A DNA stretch of 20,339 nt from Candidatus Methanophagales archaeon ANME-1-THS. Its GTDB lineage: Archaea; Halobacteriota; Syntropharchaeia; Alkanophagales; Methanospirareceae. Shown piece after piece: positions 20,326 to 20,339 of this stretch. Below the pieces are notes generated by a model. The model was not told where the DNA came from. It ran no database searches and was given only the letters and a program-made list of their open reading frames with translations. The first letter of the stretch is position 1; the number at the start of each line of letters is the position of its first letter. Location: positions 1 to 20,339 of the forward strand of contig RXIE01000178.1 of NCBI GenBank assembly GCA_004212135.1, read 5' to 3'. A program made the position numbers and the translations under genes.

Positions 20326-20339
20326 CCCCCTTCTCGGTC

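Overview
The window is archaeal, most likely a euryarchaeon of the Methanomicrobia/Syntrophoarchaeia/ANME-1 kind. The evidence is the ftsZ-secE-spt5 cluster, an archaeal Spt5, the LemA/DUF2207 pair, LarC, AT-rich TATA boxes about 25 nt before starts, several leaderless-looking genes, and an archaeal dockerin next to a cell-surface beta-helix protein with a C-terminal PEF-CTERM-like anchor. The genus-level guess rests on the dockerin/surface-protein style and is an inference.

Layout. 1-1164: an AT-rich accessory end carrying the 5' part of a TIR-domain gene (minus strand) and a tiny ORF coupled to the end of mutS. 1164-3770: mutS. 3878-3952: tRNA-Arg(UCU) with an unusual C33. 4071-5316: small regulators (XRE repressor with a dyad over its TATA box, an overlapping broken small ORF, an ArsR-like winged helix, a zinc ribbon). 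5470-6195: alpha/beta hydrolase. 6279-8698: lemA plus a DUF2207 membrane protein with a poly-Gly tail (minus). 8923-10243: a decayed HDAC-family gene and three small minus-strand genes. 10244-10904: a 660-nt gap with one good orphan promoter. 10905-11434: winged helix and ribbon-helix-helix proteins. 11630-12676: radical SAM/SPASM enzyme of the NirJ/Ahb type. 12684-15791: 1035-aa surface protein. 15871-16501: dockerin gene remnant flanked by a diverged repeat. 16612-18777: ftsZ-secE-spt5-hisI operon (minus). 18860-18942: tRNA-Leu(GAG). 19000-20280: larC split in two.

How it fits together: the conserved housekeeping block (ftsZ, secE, spt5, hisI, larC, mutS, tRNAs) frames a middle region rich in small regulators, decaying genes and surface proteins. 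The most notable sequence-level signals are four. (1) Spt5 carries a perfect 28-bp inverted repeat, in which the end of the KOW domain has been replaced, length-neutral, by a reverse-complement copy of an upstream part of the same gene. (2) larC is split by an in-frame 78-bp partial duplication carrying TAA and TGA, with a Shine-Dalgarno and GTG placed for re-initiation. (3) A TIR protein combines an N-terminal HTH, a beta-rich middle and a TIR domain that keeps the catalytic Glu. (4) Two small DNA-binding proteins have perfect dyads over or beside their own TATA boxes. No complete mobile element, CRISPR array or rRNA was seen.
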